A stretch of DNA of 34,572 nt from Planctomycetota bacterium (GCA_016178505.1 JACOTG010000260.1:1-34572); one strand, 5' to 3'; shown: positions 22,440 to 31,033, counted from the first letter of the stretch. Numbers and translations are program-made. The notes: generated by a model from the letters alone, not told the origin.

Positions 22440-23447
22440 CTACCGCGAGTTCGCCGGCTGCGCGCGGTCCAGGCGCTCGCGCAATCGTGTCTCGTACTCG
22501 GCGAGATCCGGCAGCGAGTCCGGGCGCGAGAAATCGGCGAACGCATCGGACTTCGCGGCAAGCGCTTGCTCGATGCGCTTCGCCAGCGCCTGCTGTCGCG
22601 GACCGAGCCACTCGCTGCCGTCGCGCCCAAATCGAAGCGCCGAGTTGATGCGCGTCGCTTGGAGCGGCGTCAGCGGAAGGAATCGCAATGGCGACCGCTC
22701 GAGGTAGTACTTCTGGTCCGAGCGCGACGCATCGCGCGCGGTGCCGGCGATGGACGAGCAGCCGACGTTCGCCGCTTTCTTGCCGAGATCCGCGAGCGAC
22801 ACGACCGCGGGGTCGAAAAGCACCTCGACGACCTCGCGGCCCTCGAGCGAGCCCGTGCGCGTCGCGAGCACTCCGTCGAGCGCGCCGAGCTGCGACTCGC
22901 CTTCCCAGAAGCACGCCATCGCAAACGTCGCCTTCTCGGCCCGCGCCGCGCGAAGCTCCGAGACGGCGAGGCGCAGGTACGCGGGCACGGGACGCTTCGC
23001 GGCCTCGAGCGCCGCGATCATCCGCGCACCGACGTCTCCCGCGTCGAACACGCCGTCCTTTCGCGCGATCACGTCCTTGCCCTGCGCGTCGAGGAAGCGC
23101 ACGACCGGGTTGTTCCACGCGGGTTCGTCGTACTTCCTCAAGACATCGGCGTCGTGGCCGCCTTTGTTGTTGTGGATCGCGAGCGGCACGAACTCGCTTT
23201 CGATCGCGTCGGCAAGAACGGGATGCGACAGCACGCGCTGCCCGAAGCCCACGCACGTGCCGCAGCCGGGGATCTCCTGGAAGACGAGGAAGACCGGCTT
23301 GCCCCACGACTTCGCATCGGCGAGCGCTTCATCGAGCTGCCGATGCCAGCGGACCGAGCCAAGTTCGCGCGGCTGTGTCCCCTCGAGGTCACCGGCGAAC
23401 GCCGAATTCCCGAGTGCGAGTGCCGCGACGATCATCAGACGTTTCAT
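22440..23447 (-). CDS. VPGUxxT-type thioredoxin-like protein (Cys form) with MsrA-like domain
   Basis: 335 residues from ATG 23447; GGAGG sits 8 bases upstream, which rules out the longer frame that runs further upstream. Signal peptide MKRLMIVAALALGNSAFAG. A thioredoxin-like domain follows with PVFLVFQEIPGCGTC; the pair C62/C65 corresponds to the Sec/Cys site of VPGUxxT-family proteins, here a plain TGC codon. Then IHNNKGGHDADVL and EPAWNNPVVRFLD, typical of the type 2 family. Residues ~173-230 (FAMACFWEGESQLGALDGV, then GREVVEVLFDP) match the GCFWGxE region of methionine sulfoxide reductase A, with C179 at the catalytic place. Probably a periplasmic thiol redox or methionine-repair protein. 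The activity has not been shown. Confidence 0.82.
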   Translation of the reverse strand: MKRLMIVAALALGNSAFAGDLEGTQPRELGSVRWHRQLDEALADAKSWGKPVFLVFQEIPGCGTCVGFGQRVLSHPVLADAIESEFVPLAIHNNKGGHDADVLRKYDEPAWNNPVVRFLDAQGKDVIARKDGVFDAGDVGARMIAALEAAKRPVPAYLRLAVSELRAARAEKATFAMACFWEGESQLGALDGVLATRTGSLEGREVVEVLFDPAVVSLADLGKKAANVGCSSIAGTARDASRSDQKYYLERSPLRFLPLTPLQATRINSALRFGRDGSEWLGPRQQALAKRIEQALAAKSDAFADFSRPDSLPDLAEYETRLRERLDRAQPANSR

Positions 23448-23598
23448 GTGCGACGACCTCCACTGAACCGTTGAGACAGCGACGGCGCATGATACTCGAC
23501 GCGCGCCATCGCCTCGCCGATCAACTGCCGCCTGGCATCGCGAGCGTGCTGAGTCTACGATCGAGTCCAAGTCGTCCCGCTTGCATCGGAGAATGGAC

Positions 23599-24573
23599 AT
23601 GCTGACCGCACTCGTTGGGTTCGTGATCTTGCTCACCTCGCCGTACGCGCCGTGTCAGACGAATGCGCCGATCGATCCGGCCGCCGTGATGGAGCGGGCG
23701 TTGGAGTACGGTAAGCCAATGGTGATGTGCGGCAGCTGCCCACCACCGCGGGATGGGCTCGGCAGTTTGGCAATGGTGCTGTCGGGCGGTCACGACATGG
23801 TGCCGCATCTCGTCGATCTCGTTCGCAAGGGCGAGCCCGACTGGGTCGTCCGGCTTGCCGTCAACGCCATCGGCTTTCTCGCGAACGATCAAAACCTGGA
23901 CGCCGTCGAAGCCCTGAAGACGCCGGATGACGCTCGCTTCCTGGACCTCACGGCGATCCCGCTCCTGCGGATCGGCGGCAGCGCGGCGCGTTATGCCCTC
24001 GATCGAATCGAGCATCTCGATCTGACTCCGGACGTGTTCGCATATCTGCACGGCATCATCTGGACGCTTCCGCGCCTCGAGGACCTCTGCACCGCGCTCG
24101 CCGTCTTCGAACGGATGTCTCGAAACCACCCGACGAACTTCATCCGCGTCCAGGCTCGCGAGCAAGCGATGGGAAAAGTGCTGGCGGCGATCCAGATTCG
24201 ATCGGAATCGCACTCCAAAGAAACGAGACGGCTCTTGCTCGACATCGTGACTGGACACACGTCGGCTTTCGGGGATGTCCACGGCTGGTTCGCGCAAGCT
24301 TGGGCGCTCGACAAGATCGTCGAGTACCGCGTGCCGGAAGCCATCGACGTGCTTCAAAAGTTCGTCCGTGAGAGTCACTGTTACGGAAGCGACGGGATCG
24401 AGAAACACTGCGTCCAGGCACTGAAGCAACTCGGGGCCAACCTGACTCCGGAGGAAGCGGCGTTGGTTCCGTCGTGGCCCGAAATTCACCGACTGCCGCT
24501 GCTGACCGGGATGTTGGATGTGACCGCCGAGCAAGTCGTGACTTCGAGGAAAGCCTTGCTCGAGAAGAACTGA
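23599..24573 (+). CDS. Secreted helical-repeat (HEAT-like) protein of unknown function
   Basis: 324 residues from ATG 23599; GGAG lies 7 bases upstream, whereas ATG 23593 is too close to it. Signal peptide MLTALVGFVILLTSPYAPCQ. The mature chain is mostly alpha-helical with pairs of amphipathic helices (HMVPHLVDLVRKGEPDWVVR; LAVNAIGFLANDQNLDAVEAL; AIDVLQKFVRESHC; CVQALKQLG), which reads as HEAT-like scaffolding. A MCGSCPPP near the N-terminus holds a CxxC pair. No catalytic motif is seen. It is divergent from the Trx/MsrA-like gene, with 151 bases between the starts. Confidence 0.72.
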   Translation: MLTALVGFVILLTSPYAPCQTNAPIDPAAVMERALEYGKPMVMCGSCPPPRDGLGSLAMVLSGGHDMVPHLVDLVRKGEPDWVVRLAVNAIGFLANDQNLDAVEALKTPDDARFLDLTAIPLLRIGGSAARYALDRIEHLDLTPDVFAYLHGIIWTLPRLEDLCTALAVFERMSRNHPTNFIRVQAREQAMGKVLAAIQIRSESHSKETRRLLLDIVTGHTSAFGDVHGWFAQAWALDKIVEYRVPEAIDVLQKFVRESHCYGSDGIEKHCVQALKQLGANLTPEEAALVPSWPEIHRLPLLTGMLDVTAEQVVTSRKALLEKN

Positions 24574-24595
24574 GCGAGGAGTCGACTCGACGAAT

Positions 24596-24661
24596 ACGCG
24601 CCAGGGCCCCGAGCATCCTCTGAACCACTGCTGTCAGTCGACGCTCGATGCCCTGGCGCGT
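24596..24661. terminator. Long hairpin between convergent genes (bidirectional terminator candidate)
   Basis: ACGCGCCAGGGC (24596-24607) and GCCCTGGCGCGT (24650-24661) are perfect 12-base arms. A 3x3 internal loop is followed by GAGC/GCTC (24611-24614 with 24643-24646), and CTGA/TCAG closes the inner part. It fills the gap between the convergent genes ending at 24573 and 24676, where a two-way terminator is expected. No T-run follows. Confidence 0.6.
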
Positions 24662-24675
24662 TGCTCGCTCGATCG

Positions 24676-25506
24676 TCAGTCGGTCACGGTGAACTCGATC
24701 TGTGCGACGTCGAAGAGAAGCTCGGGGGTCGAGACGACGACCCTCAACGTTTGCGGGCCGGGGTTGCCGCCCGCGATGAAAGCGTCGACGGCTCCCTCGG
24801 CGACATCGCCGTCGTCGGTCACGTACGTCTTCGTGATCGTGGCGAGCGGTGCGCGCGGTGCACCCTTGAGCCGGAGCGCCACCTTGTCGCCACCGCGCAC
24901 TCGCGTGCTCGTCGCGTCAAACCGGCGAATCAGGGGTCGCCGCGCGCTGAAGTCGCTTTGCGTCACGTCGGGAAGCACCCGAATGGCTTCGTCGATCGCC
25001 GATGCCAATGGAAGGAGGTTCTTCGGAGCCTCGCCGAAGTCCGCGACGTCGACGAAGACGTTCTGGCGCCGGAATGCAATTTCTCCGAACGCCTGCTGTC
25101 GGTTGCTTTCCGGGCCCACGAGACACTTGTCCCCGAGCGCGATGCCGGCCGAGACCGCCGAAACGAAGTGCTCGTCCGCGGCGCGGTCGCTCATCGTGCC
25201 GAGCACCGCGAACATGCCGTCCATGGCATCGCCGGCCACGCGGCTCACGACGACGACGACCCGAATCGTCGAGTCCTGATTCGTCAGGAGCACGCGTCGC
25301 ATCAGCTTGTCGTCGCCGGTCAATTGGAAGTCGAGCACGTCGTTCGCGACGGCGTACCCCGCGAGCGAAGGATAGTCGGCCGGGTTGAATCGGAAGCCGA
25401 GCTTCATCGGAACTCCGCTCGTTTGGCCCACCGATACTCCGCAAGGCGCGACGATCGCGCCGGCAAGAAGCCCGACGCACGCCAGTCGGTTCAATCGAAT
25501 GTTCAT
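24676..25506 (-). CDS. Secreted protein of unknown function, partner of the transglutaminase-like gene
   Basis: 276 residues from ATG 25506 with AAGGGGAG upstream. Signal peptide MNIRLNRLACVGLLAGAIVA, cleavage near SVGQ. The mature part opens with MKLGFRFNPADYPSLAGYAV and continues as alternating strands and helices with two Cys; the last ~90 residues look like a beta-sandwich (SARRPLIRRFDATSTRVRGG, then QTLRVVVSTPELLFDVAQIE). No known motif. It starts 12 bases after the stop of the 967-residue secreted protein gene, so the two form an operon and probably act together outside the cytoplasm, for instance as enzyme and inhibitor, substrate or chaperone. That role is a guess. Confidence 0.75.
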   Translation of the reverse strand: MNIRLNRLACVGLLAGAIVAPCGVSVGQTSGVPMKLGFRFNPADYPSLAGYAVANDVLDFQLTGDDKLMRRVLLTNQDSTIRVVVVVSRVAGDAMDGMFAVLGTMSDRAADEHFVSAVSAGIALGDKCLVGPESNRQQAFGEIAFRRQNVFVDVADFGEAPKNLLPLASAIDEAIRVLPDVTQSDFSARRPLIRRFDATSTRVRGGDKVALRLKGAPRAPLATITKTYVTDDGDVAEGAVDAFIAGGNPGPQTLRVVVSTPELLFDVAQIEFTVTD

Positions 25507-25518
25507 GACACTCCCCTT

Positions 25519-28422
25519 TCAGTACACGCGAACCGTGTTGTACGGGTAAATGTTCAACACTCCACCGGACACGATCCATTCCCAGTAGGTCGAAAAGTCG
25601 ATCGCCCCCTGCAAGTACTGCAGCGGCGTTTCCGTTCCAAGATGCGGACCGACGCAGGCGTCGTAGATCCCGCCGTTCATGATGGTGAAGGCGTGGTTTC
25701 CAAAGCGCGTGCGGAACGGTGCGACGATGTCCGTGACGCAGTTCACCCCGAGGCACAACTGTCGAATGACGCGCGACGCCCCACCAACGATGAATGGATT
25801 GTTGCAGTCCCCACGACCGATGAGGTTGCCGCGTTGGATGTAGCCGAACGGCTGCAAGAACAGGTACTGCGACGTCCCTCCAACGAGATTCATCATCGTG
25901 GATATCGCCGCTGCACAGTCGACGCAATTCACGATCTGCGACGTGCGGTTGATGAAGGAACTGAACGCGAAGTCGACCTGGCCGTACCCGCTCCAACAGT
26001 AGCGGCAAGCTCCAGTCGCGATGTCGTACTTCAAGCCGAAGCCCGAGTGGACGAACGTCGTGATGGTCGACGCGGCGATGGGAATCGTGTTGTTCTGCAG
26101 CGTCCCCGCGCGGGCGATCGTGAACTCGAGTGCACTCACCCACGGATGTTGCCTCTCCGAACCGTACCAGGGTGATTGCGGCACACCGAGCACGACGTAG
26201 AACGTGTGCGGCCCCGTCAGTCTCGACACCTCGTCGACTGGACCGCCGTTGAGCTGGTTGCAGTACCACTGGAGCTGCCCCTGCAGTTTGTCGATCCGAT
26301 TCGGAGTTCTCTGATCCATCGTCATCTCGACGTACCCGGGGTTGCTCCGGCCTCCTGCGAATCGAACCACTTGAGGGATGACGCCGGCGAACAGCGTTCC
26401 CTGCGCACGAGCGCCGATCCGTGCCGACGTGATGGCCGCCGGTTGGATCTTGAAGCGCACGCGGACCGTGACCGCCTGATTGGCGACGTACAGTGCCGGC
26501 TCGTTTCGAGCAGCCTCGGCTTGTCCGGCGGACACCCACTCGCCCGAACCCACGCCGTTGCCGGTGTGAGCCAGGTCCTCGGTCGCGCTCTTCCGGATGT
26601 TGAGCGCGTCCGTCAGGTTGCGGTTCGGTCCCTTGTGGTCGAACTTGATGTGCGTGAGTTCGAGCCGCACGACTGTGAGGTTTCTGTCGGCCCGACAGAC
26701 TGCGCCGTTCGGCGCCGTATAGGTCACGCGAATCGTCACGTCGTTGAGCGCGCCGCTCGCCTGTGTTCCGGTCACCGTCGCTTGGTTGTTCGCGGCGACC
26801 AGGTTCACGCGGCCCGCGCCGTTCTGGATCCGCTCCCACTGATACGCGCCGCCCGCGGGCACGCCCGCCGCGGTCGCCTGGACGTCCGCCGTTTGGAATA
26901 CGAAGTCGGGGAGGTTCAAGTTCACGTTGCACTGTGGGAGCGCCACACAGTCGAGCGAATAGTTGAGCTGTCCCCCGGGCCCCGCATTCGCCGCGCACAC
27001 TTGAATCAGATATCGCGTGTTCGCCGTCGCGGGCCACGTGACGACCGACTGTAGGGTGGCCGGACAGGGAGCCACGGCGGAGTCGTCGTTGCACACGACC
27101 TCGGTGAGATTGCCGCACGCGCCCGTGTAGACCGCGACGACGGTGTCGAAGTTGCTCGTGCACGTGTGGAAGGTCGCATTGAACGCCGCAGCCGGCGTCC
27201 ACGAGAACCAGACCGAGGCGACGTCCGCGCGACCCGTGCACGTGTGCACCGGATCGTCCACGGCGACCGTCGCACCGGCGGTGCTTTGATTGCCGGCGAT
27301 CGGGAACGGGCCGCCGCCCGCGAGCGGCGTCGCACCGCCACAGTCGTCGTTGTCGGGGAGGGCGACGCCGCGGTCGAGGGCGATGACGAGGTTGCCGGCA
27401 GGGCCGAGCCCGAAGCGCGTGACCTCGGCGAAATACTCGCGACCGGCGATCGCGCGCCAGGACACTCCGGACTGCAGAGCGACGGCACAGTTCGGACTTC
27501 CGCCGTCGTCGTTGCATGCAATCTCCTGGAACGCGCCGCAAACACCGGTGTACACGGTGAGCACCGTGTCGTAGTCGGAGCCGCACGTCTCGACGAGTGC
27601 ATCGGCCGTCGTGGTCGGCGTCCAGCGGAACCACACGGAGTGCGAGTTCTGGTCGGGACCGAGGAACGAGCAGCTCTGCAGCGGATCGGTCGCCTCGGTC
27701 GTCGCCAACGTGGTGTCTTCGGCGCGCCGGATCGGGAATGGGCCGTTCGGGGGAACGACGATCGCCGCCGCGCAGTTGTCGTTCACGGGCCCCCCGCCGA
27801 CTCGCGCGACGGTCAGGCTGCCCGTCCCCGTCGCCGTTCCGAAGCCGTCGACTTCGATTCGATACGTCGTTCCGGCGAGCAGGCTCACAGTGAGCTGAGA
27901 CTGAAGTCCGCACGCATCGTCGTTGCACCCGACGTTTACGTACGGACCGCATGCCGCGCCCGTCCAGACCGCGAGCAAGGTGTCGAACGTCGAGCCGCAG
28001 GTGTCGATCGTGTAGTCACCGCCCACGCCCGGCGCGAAGCTGTACCACAGGCTGTTGAACGGGGCGCCGCCGCCGCCGCATGGAAATGGCGGATCGCTGG
28101 CTTGAGCCGTCGCCGCCTGATTGTCGAACGCCACGGTGCCGATGATGGCCGGCTGTGCCGCGGCACAATCGTCGTTCGGCGGTGCGACGACGCCGAGGGG
28201 CGGCGCGGGCGCCTCCGCATCGGGCGCTGACTTCGAAATCGGAAGCCGGCCGCCCTCGCGCAGCTTGCGTTCGACGTCGGCCGGGGAAAGGCCGGACGTC
28301 GAAGAAGCAACGTTGCGAACGGGACGGGTCGGAAGCTGCCGAGCCAATGCCGGCACGGTGAGCGTTCCCGCGGCAACGGCCAGAAGACATCCGTGTGCCA
28401 CGAATCGCGTGAACGGTTGCAT
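25519..28422 (-). CDS. Large secreted multidomain protein with probable transglutaminase-like C-terminus
   Basis: 967 residues from ATG 28422 (AAAGGAGAG upstream). Signal peptide to ~residue 29 (VPALARQ). Three ~130-residue repeats at roughly 83-208, 213-355 and 358-495 share NDDCxxA, then SVWFxWTP, TCxSxFDTVxxVYTGxCG and CNDD, a beta-sandwich like pre-peptidase C-terminal or adhesion domains, with paired Cys. A strand-rich middle follows. The C-terminal ~150 residues hold NCVDCAAAISTMMNLVGG with C833-x-D835, then GNHAFTI and YDACVG; this Cys-His-Asp order and the CxD...A...G context match transglutaminase-like cysteine peptidases. I infer a secreted peptidase or crosslinking enzyme. Likely first gene of a two-gene operon. 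Confidence 0.8.
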   Translation of the reverse strand: MQPFTRFVAHGCLLAVAAGTLTVPALARQLPTRPVRNVASSTSGLSPADVERKLREGGRLPISKSAPDAEAPAPPLGVVAPPNDDCAAAQPAIIGTVAFDNQAATAQASDPPFPCGGGGAPFNSLWYSFAPGVGGDYTIDTCGSTFDTLLAVWTGAACGPYVNVGCNDDACGLQSQLTVSLLAGTTYRIEVDGFGTATGTGSLTVARVGGGPVNDNCAAAIVVPPNGPFPIRRAEDTTLATTEATDPLQSCSFLGPDQNSHSVWFRWTPTTTADALVETCGSDYDTVLTVYTGVCGAFQEIACNDDGGSPNCAVALQSGVSWRAIAGREYFAEVTRFGLGPAGNLVIALDRGVALPDNDDCGGATPLAGGGPFPIAGNQSTAGATVAVDDPVHTCTGRADVASVWFSWTPAAAFNATFHTCTSNFDTVVAVYTGACGNLTEVVCNDDSAVAPCPATLQSVVTWPATANTRYLIQVCAANAGPGGQLNYSLDCVALPQCNVNLNLPDFVFQTADVQATAAGVPAGGAYQWERIQNGAGRVNLVAANNQATVTGTQASGALNDVTIRVTYTAPNGAVCRADRNLTVVRLELTHIKFDHKGPNRNLTDALNIRKSATEDLAHTGNGVGSGEWVSAGQAEAARNEPALYVANQAVTVRVRFKIQPAAITSARIGARAQGTLFAGVIPQVVRFAGGRSNPGYVEMTMDQRTPNRIDKLQGQLQWYCNQLNGGPVDEVSRLTGPHTFYVVLGVPQSPWYGSERQHPWVSALEFTIARAGTLQNNTIPIAASTITTFVHSGFGLKYDIATGACRYCWSGYGQVDFAFSSFINRTSQIVNCVDCAAAISTMMNLVGGTSQYLFLQPFGYIQRGNLIGRGDCNNPFIVGGASRVIRQLCLGVNCVTDIVAPFRTRFGNHAFTIMNGGIYDACVGPHLGTETPLQYLQGAIDFSTYWEWIVSGGVLNIYPYNTVRVY

Positions 28423-28787
28423 GTCTGCTCTCCTTTCATCGAGCGTTTGAGTCACGTCCGTTCATTGAGGCGGAAAGGAGCTGAACCGTGGCTCATGAAT
28501 TCGGAAGGTGCGCCTACGAGAATCGACGCCGAGTTCGAGGGCGGGACGTGGAGAACGACGGCAATCCGCCTTCCGTGCGCCCGTGAAAAGACGGTCGATG
28601 GAGCCGCTCCCGACGCGGCGTCCGGTGCCCCGAGCTGACGTCGATGACCGAGGTTGTGGTGCAGGTCGCCCCGCCGGCGTCTCCCACGTCGCGCCGCGCG
28701 GTTGCGTCTGCCAGGCCGGCTTCTCGGTCTTTGGCGAATCCGGTATCTTGGGGACCAACGTTTCTCATCCCCCGAGGGCCCTTCGCC
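28423..28787. other. Divergent intergenic region without a supported gene
   Basis: 365 bases between the transglutaminase-like gene (minus) and the ECF sigma factor (plus). It must hold promoters for both, but I see no convincing hexamers and no strong inverted repeat. Open frames here lack SDs and coding character. Confidence 0.5.
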
Positions 28788-29393
28788 ATGACCGAGGCAT
28801 CCCAGGACGTCACTCGCTTGCTCGGCGAGGTCAACGCCGGCGAAGTCGGGGCGTGGGAGCGGCTCCTTCACCGCGTTTACGGCGAGCTGAAGCTGGTCGC
28901 CCGGGGCCAGATGGCGCACGAGCGCGACGACCACGTGCTTCAGACGACCGCGCTCGTCAACGAGGCCTACATCCGTCTCGTGCAGAACCGCGACGAACGA
29001 TGGGAGAGCCGCGCGCACTTCTTCAGCGCCGCGGCCACGGCGATGCGTCGCATCCTCGTCGACGAAGCGCGCGCGCGAAAAGCGGACAAGCGCGGAGGCG
29101 GCGTTTCGCCGACGCGCATCCGAACCGCGAGCGCCTTTCATCCGTCCGCACCGATCGACGATGAGATGCTCGAGGACATCGAGGCCGTTCACTTGGCGCT
29201 CGAGAAGCTCGAGGTCGACGGCCGGCAGCGCGAGAAGTGCAAGGTCGTCGAGCTTCGCTTCTTCGTGGGGCTCAGCATCGAGGAGACCGCGAACGTGCTC
29301 GGCATCTCCATCGCCACGGTGAAGCGGCACTGGGACTTCGCGCGCGCGTGGCTGCGTCGCGAGATCAAGAAGGGCTCGAACGATGGCCGCTGA
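28788..29393 (+). CDS. ECF RNA polymerase sigma factor (TIGR02999-like)
   Basis: 201 residues from ATG 28788; the SD is weak (GAGG ten bases upstream). Region 2 is clear: ELKLVARGQMAHERDDHVLQ, then TTALVNEAYIRL and RAHFFSAAATAMRRILVDEA, the diagnostic pattern of the sigma-70 subgroup TIGR02999, common in Planctomycetota and Acidobacteriota. Region 4 (VVELRFFVGLSIEETANVLG, then ISIATVKRHWDFARAWLRRE) is the helix-turn-helix for the -35 element. In most genomes this subgroup is followed by a Pkn2-type kinase gene; here an AraC regulator follows 33 bases later instead. No anti-sigma gene is nearby. Confidence 0.93.
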   Translation: MTEASQDVTRLLGEVNAGEVGAWERLLHRVYGELKLVARGQMAHERDDHVLQTTALVNEAYIRLVQNRDERWESRAHFFSAAATAMRRILVDEARARKADKRGGGVSPTRIRTASAFHPSAPIDDEMLEDIEAVHLALEKLEVDGRQREKCKVVELRFFVGLSIEETANVLGISIATVKRHWDFARAWLRREIKKGSNDGR

Positions 29394-29426
29394 TCGCGCG
29401 GCGTCGCCGATCGACGACGCCGCGCC

Positions 29427-30287
29427 ATGATCTATCGCGAGCACCGGCCGGCCGCGTCGCTCGAGCGCTTCGTCGAGTGCGTGTGGTTCTTGCGCGACGA
29501 CGGAGGCGCAAGACGCGCGAGCGAACGCGTTTATCCCGATGGGTGTGTCGAGATCATCGTGCAACTCGGCGACCGCTTTCGACGCGCGATGTTGGATGGT
29601 CGATGGGAGATTCAGCCCTCGAGCTTTCTCGTCGGGGAGATGACGCGACCGCTCGAGATCGCTCCCGACGGCCGCGTCGCGACGATGGGCATTCGATTTC
29701 GGCCCGGCGGCGCCCGAGCGATCCTCGGAATCGATGCGCGGATGGAGGAGCTGACGGATCGCTCGGCGGCGCTCCACGCGCTCTTCGGCCGCGAGGGCTC
29801 GCGCCTCGAGGATGCGCTCCGGTGCGCGACGGGCGACGCGGCGCGGGTTCGAATCGCCGAGGAGTTCCTCGCGCGGCGTCTCTCGCGGGCCCCGCGCGCA
29901 GACGTCGCGGTCGATGCGGCCGTGCGCGAGATCCTTCGCACGCGCGGGCGCGCGAGCCTCGTCGAGCTGACCGCACACGTCGGTCGCAGCCGGCGCCACC
30001 TCGAGCGGCAGTTCCTCGAGAGGGTCGGTTTGCCTCCGAAGACGTTGTCGCGCGTCGTGCGATTCCAAAACGTGTTTCGCACCGTGCGCTCGGCCAAAGC
30101 GACGAGTTGGGCCGCCGTCGCCGACGAGTGCGGCTACTTCGATCAGGCACACCTCATCCACGACTTCCGCGCGTTCACGGGCGAAACGCCGGCGGCCCAC
30201 TTCGCGCGCGACGCCGGGCTCGCCGAGCACTTCACGTCGCTCGATCGGCTCGACGCGCTGCTCGGACGCGGCACCGAGGCTCGCTGA
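29427..30287 (+). CDS. AraC family transcriptional regulator (DUF6597-type N-terminus)
   Basis: 286 residues from ATG 29427, 33 bases after the sigma factor; no clear SD, so translation may be coupled. The N-terminus (YREHRPAASLERFVECVWFL, then RVYPDGCVEIIVQLGD and GIRFRPGGARAIL) matches the ligand-sensing part of AraC proteins of the DUF6597 kind. The C-terminal DNA-binding pair runs from ~180: first HTH in SLVELTAHVGRSRRHLERQF, second in WAAVADECGYFDQAHLIHDF, then RAFTGETPAAHF. Complete, cytoplasmic. Likely controls nearby genes, perhaps the following DUF6265-like gene, 68 bases downstream. The inducer is unknown. Confidence 0.92.
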   Translation: MIYREHRPAASLERFVECVWFLRDDGGARRASERVYPDGCVEIIVQLGDRFRRAMLDGRWEIQPSSFLVGEMTRPLEIAPDGRVATMGIRFRPGGARAILGIDARMEELTDRSAALHALFGREGSRLEDALRCATGDAARVRIAEEFLARRLSRAPRADVAVDAAVREILRTRGRASLVELTAHVGRSRRHLERQFLERVGLPPKTLSRVVRFQNVFRTVRSAKATSWAAVADECGYFDQAHLIHDFRAFTGETPAAHFARDAGLAEHFTSLDRLDALLGRGTEAR

Positions 30288-30355
30288 GGCGCGTCGCATT
30301 TTTCCAAGACGGCCCACGCGCGGTCGCTATGCTGCGAAAAGAACAGGAGGCCCTC

Positions 30356-30838
30356 ATGAAGAAGATCGCAGGATCGCTGTCGCTCGTGGTCGCGCTCGTG
30401 ATCGCCGGCACGGTGTGGGCGCGGCGCAGCGAGCCCACGGACGTCGACAAGCTCGCGTGGATGGCCGGCGCGTGGGGCAGCGACGACGGCAAGGTCCAGA
30501 TGGAAGAGCACTGGCTGCCGCCGAAGGCCAACGCGATGCTCGGCCTGCACCGCGAGGTCCGCGGCGATCGCATGACCGAGTTCGAGTTCCTGCGGATCGA
30601 AAAGACGAAGGACGGCGTCGTCTACTTCTCGATGCCGCAGGGCCGCCCGGCGACGCCGTTTCGCCTGAAGGAAGCGACGGACACGAAGGTCGTGTTCGAG
30701 AACCCCGAGCACGATTTCCCGCAGCGCATCCTGTATTGGCTGGCGGACGGCGCGCTCCACGCCCGCATCGAAGGCAAGCCGACGGCGACCGAGGCGCCGA
30801 TGGAATGGACGTGGAAGCGGCTCCCGACCGCAAAGTGA
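30356..30838 (+). CDS. DUF6265-like exported protein
   Basis: 160 residues from ATG 30356 with CAGGAGG upstream. Signal peptide MKKIAGSLSLVVALVIAGTV, cleavage near VWA. Family marks: LAWMAGAWGSDDGKVQMEEH, then WLPPKANAMLGLHREVRGDR, FEFLRIEKTKDGVVYFSMPQ, and the end motif ENPEHDFPQRILYWLADGAL. This pattern of a small lipocalin-like beta-barrel is typical of DUF6265; its function is not known. Probably periplasmic. It sits between the AraC gene and the blaI-M56 unit, from which it is separated by a 195-base gap that holds the BlaI-type operator. Confidence 0.82.
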   Translation: MKKIAGSLSLVVALVIAGTVWARRSEPTDVDKLAWMAGAWGSDDGKVQMEEHWLPPKANAMLGLHREVRGDRMTEFEFLRIEKTKDGVVYFSMPQGRPATPFRLKEATDTKVVFENPEHDFPQRILYWLADGALHARIEGKPTATEAPMEWTWKRLPTAK

Positions 30839-30982
30839 CACCGCGCTCTCCACCGCGCGGGGCGCGTGCGGCGGCGCTCGCAATCACATTGCGCTGCTCG
30901 GCGACGTTGTTCTCCCCAGACACTTTCCGTTCGAGGAATCGAAGGAGATTCAGAGCTCGCGAGATTTTCGCAACCACTCCGT

Positions 30983-30998
30983 TACTATGCCCGTAGTA
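30983..30998 (+). promoter_or_regulatory. BlaI-type operator candidate
   Basis: TACTA (30983-30987) and TAGTA (30994-30998) form an inverted repeat with a 6-base spacer (TTACTATGCCCGTAGTAGG in context), 36 bases before the blaI-like start. BlaI/MecI repressors bind TACN/NGTA-type dyads of similar spacing upstream of their own operon. TACTAT could double as a weak -10. Fits autorepression. Confidence 0.6.
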
Positions 30999-31033
30999 GG
31001 ATTCCGGGTCGCATCGTAATGGAGGTGTTGGAC

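Noticed and set aside
23250-23270. Selenocysteine codon in the VPGUxxT-type motif
   Set aside because: The codon is TGC, not TGA, so this is the Cys form and no SECIS element is needed.
21034-23307. A 757-codon Arg-rich minus-strand frame over the methyltransferase and Trx/MsrA-like genes
   Set aside because: It lies in a different frame from both recognised proteins and has no motif of its own.
24917-27952. A 1011-codon frame on the minus strand overlapping the two secreted-protein genes in another frame
   Set aside because: Composition is almost all Arg, Gly, Ala and Ser and no motif occurs; the overlapping frames have signal peptides, SDs and domain repeats.
28452-30317. A 621-codon minus-strand frame opposite the sigma factor and AraC genes
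   Set aside because: The plus strand carries unmistakable sigma-70 regions 2 and 4 and AraC HTH motifs.
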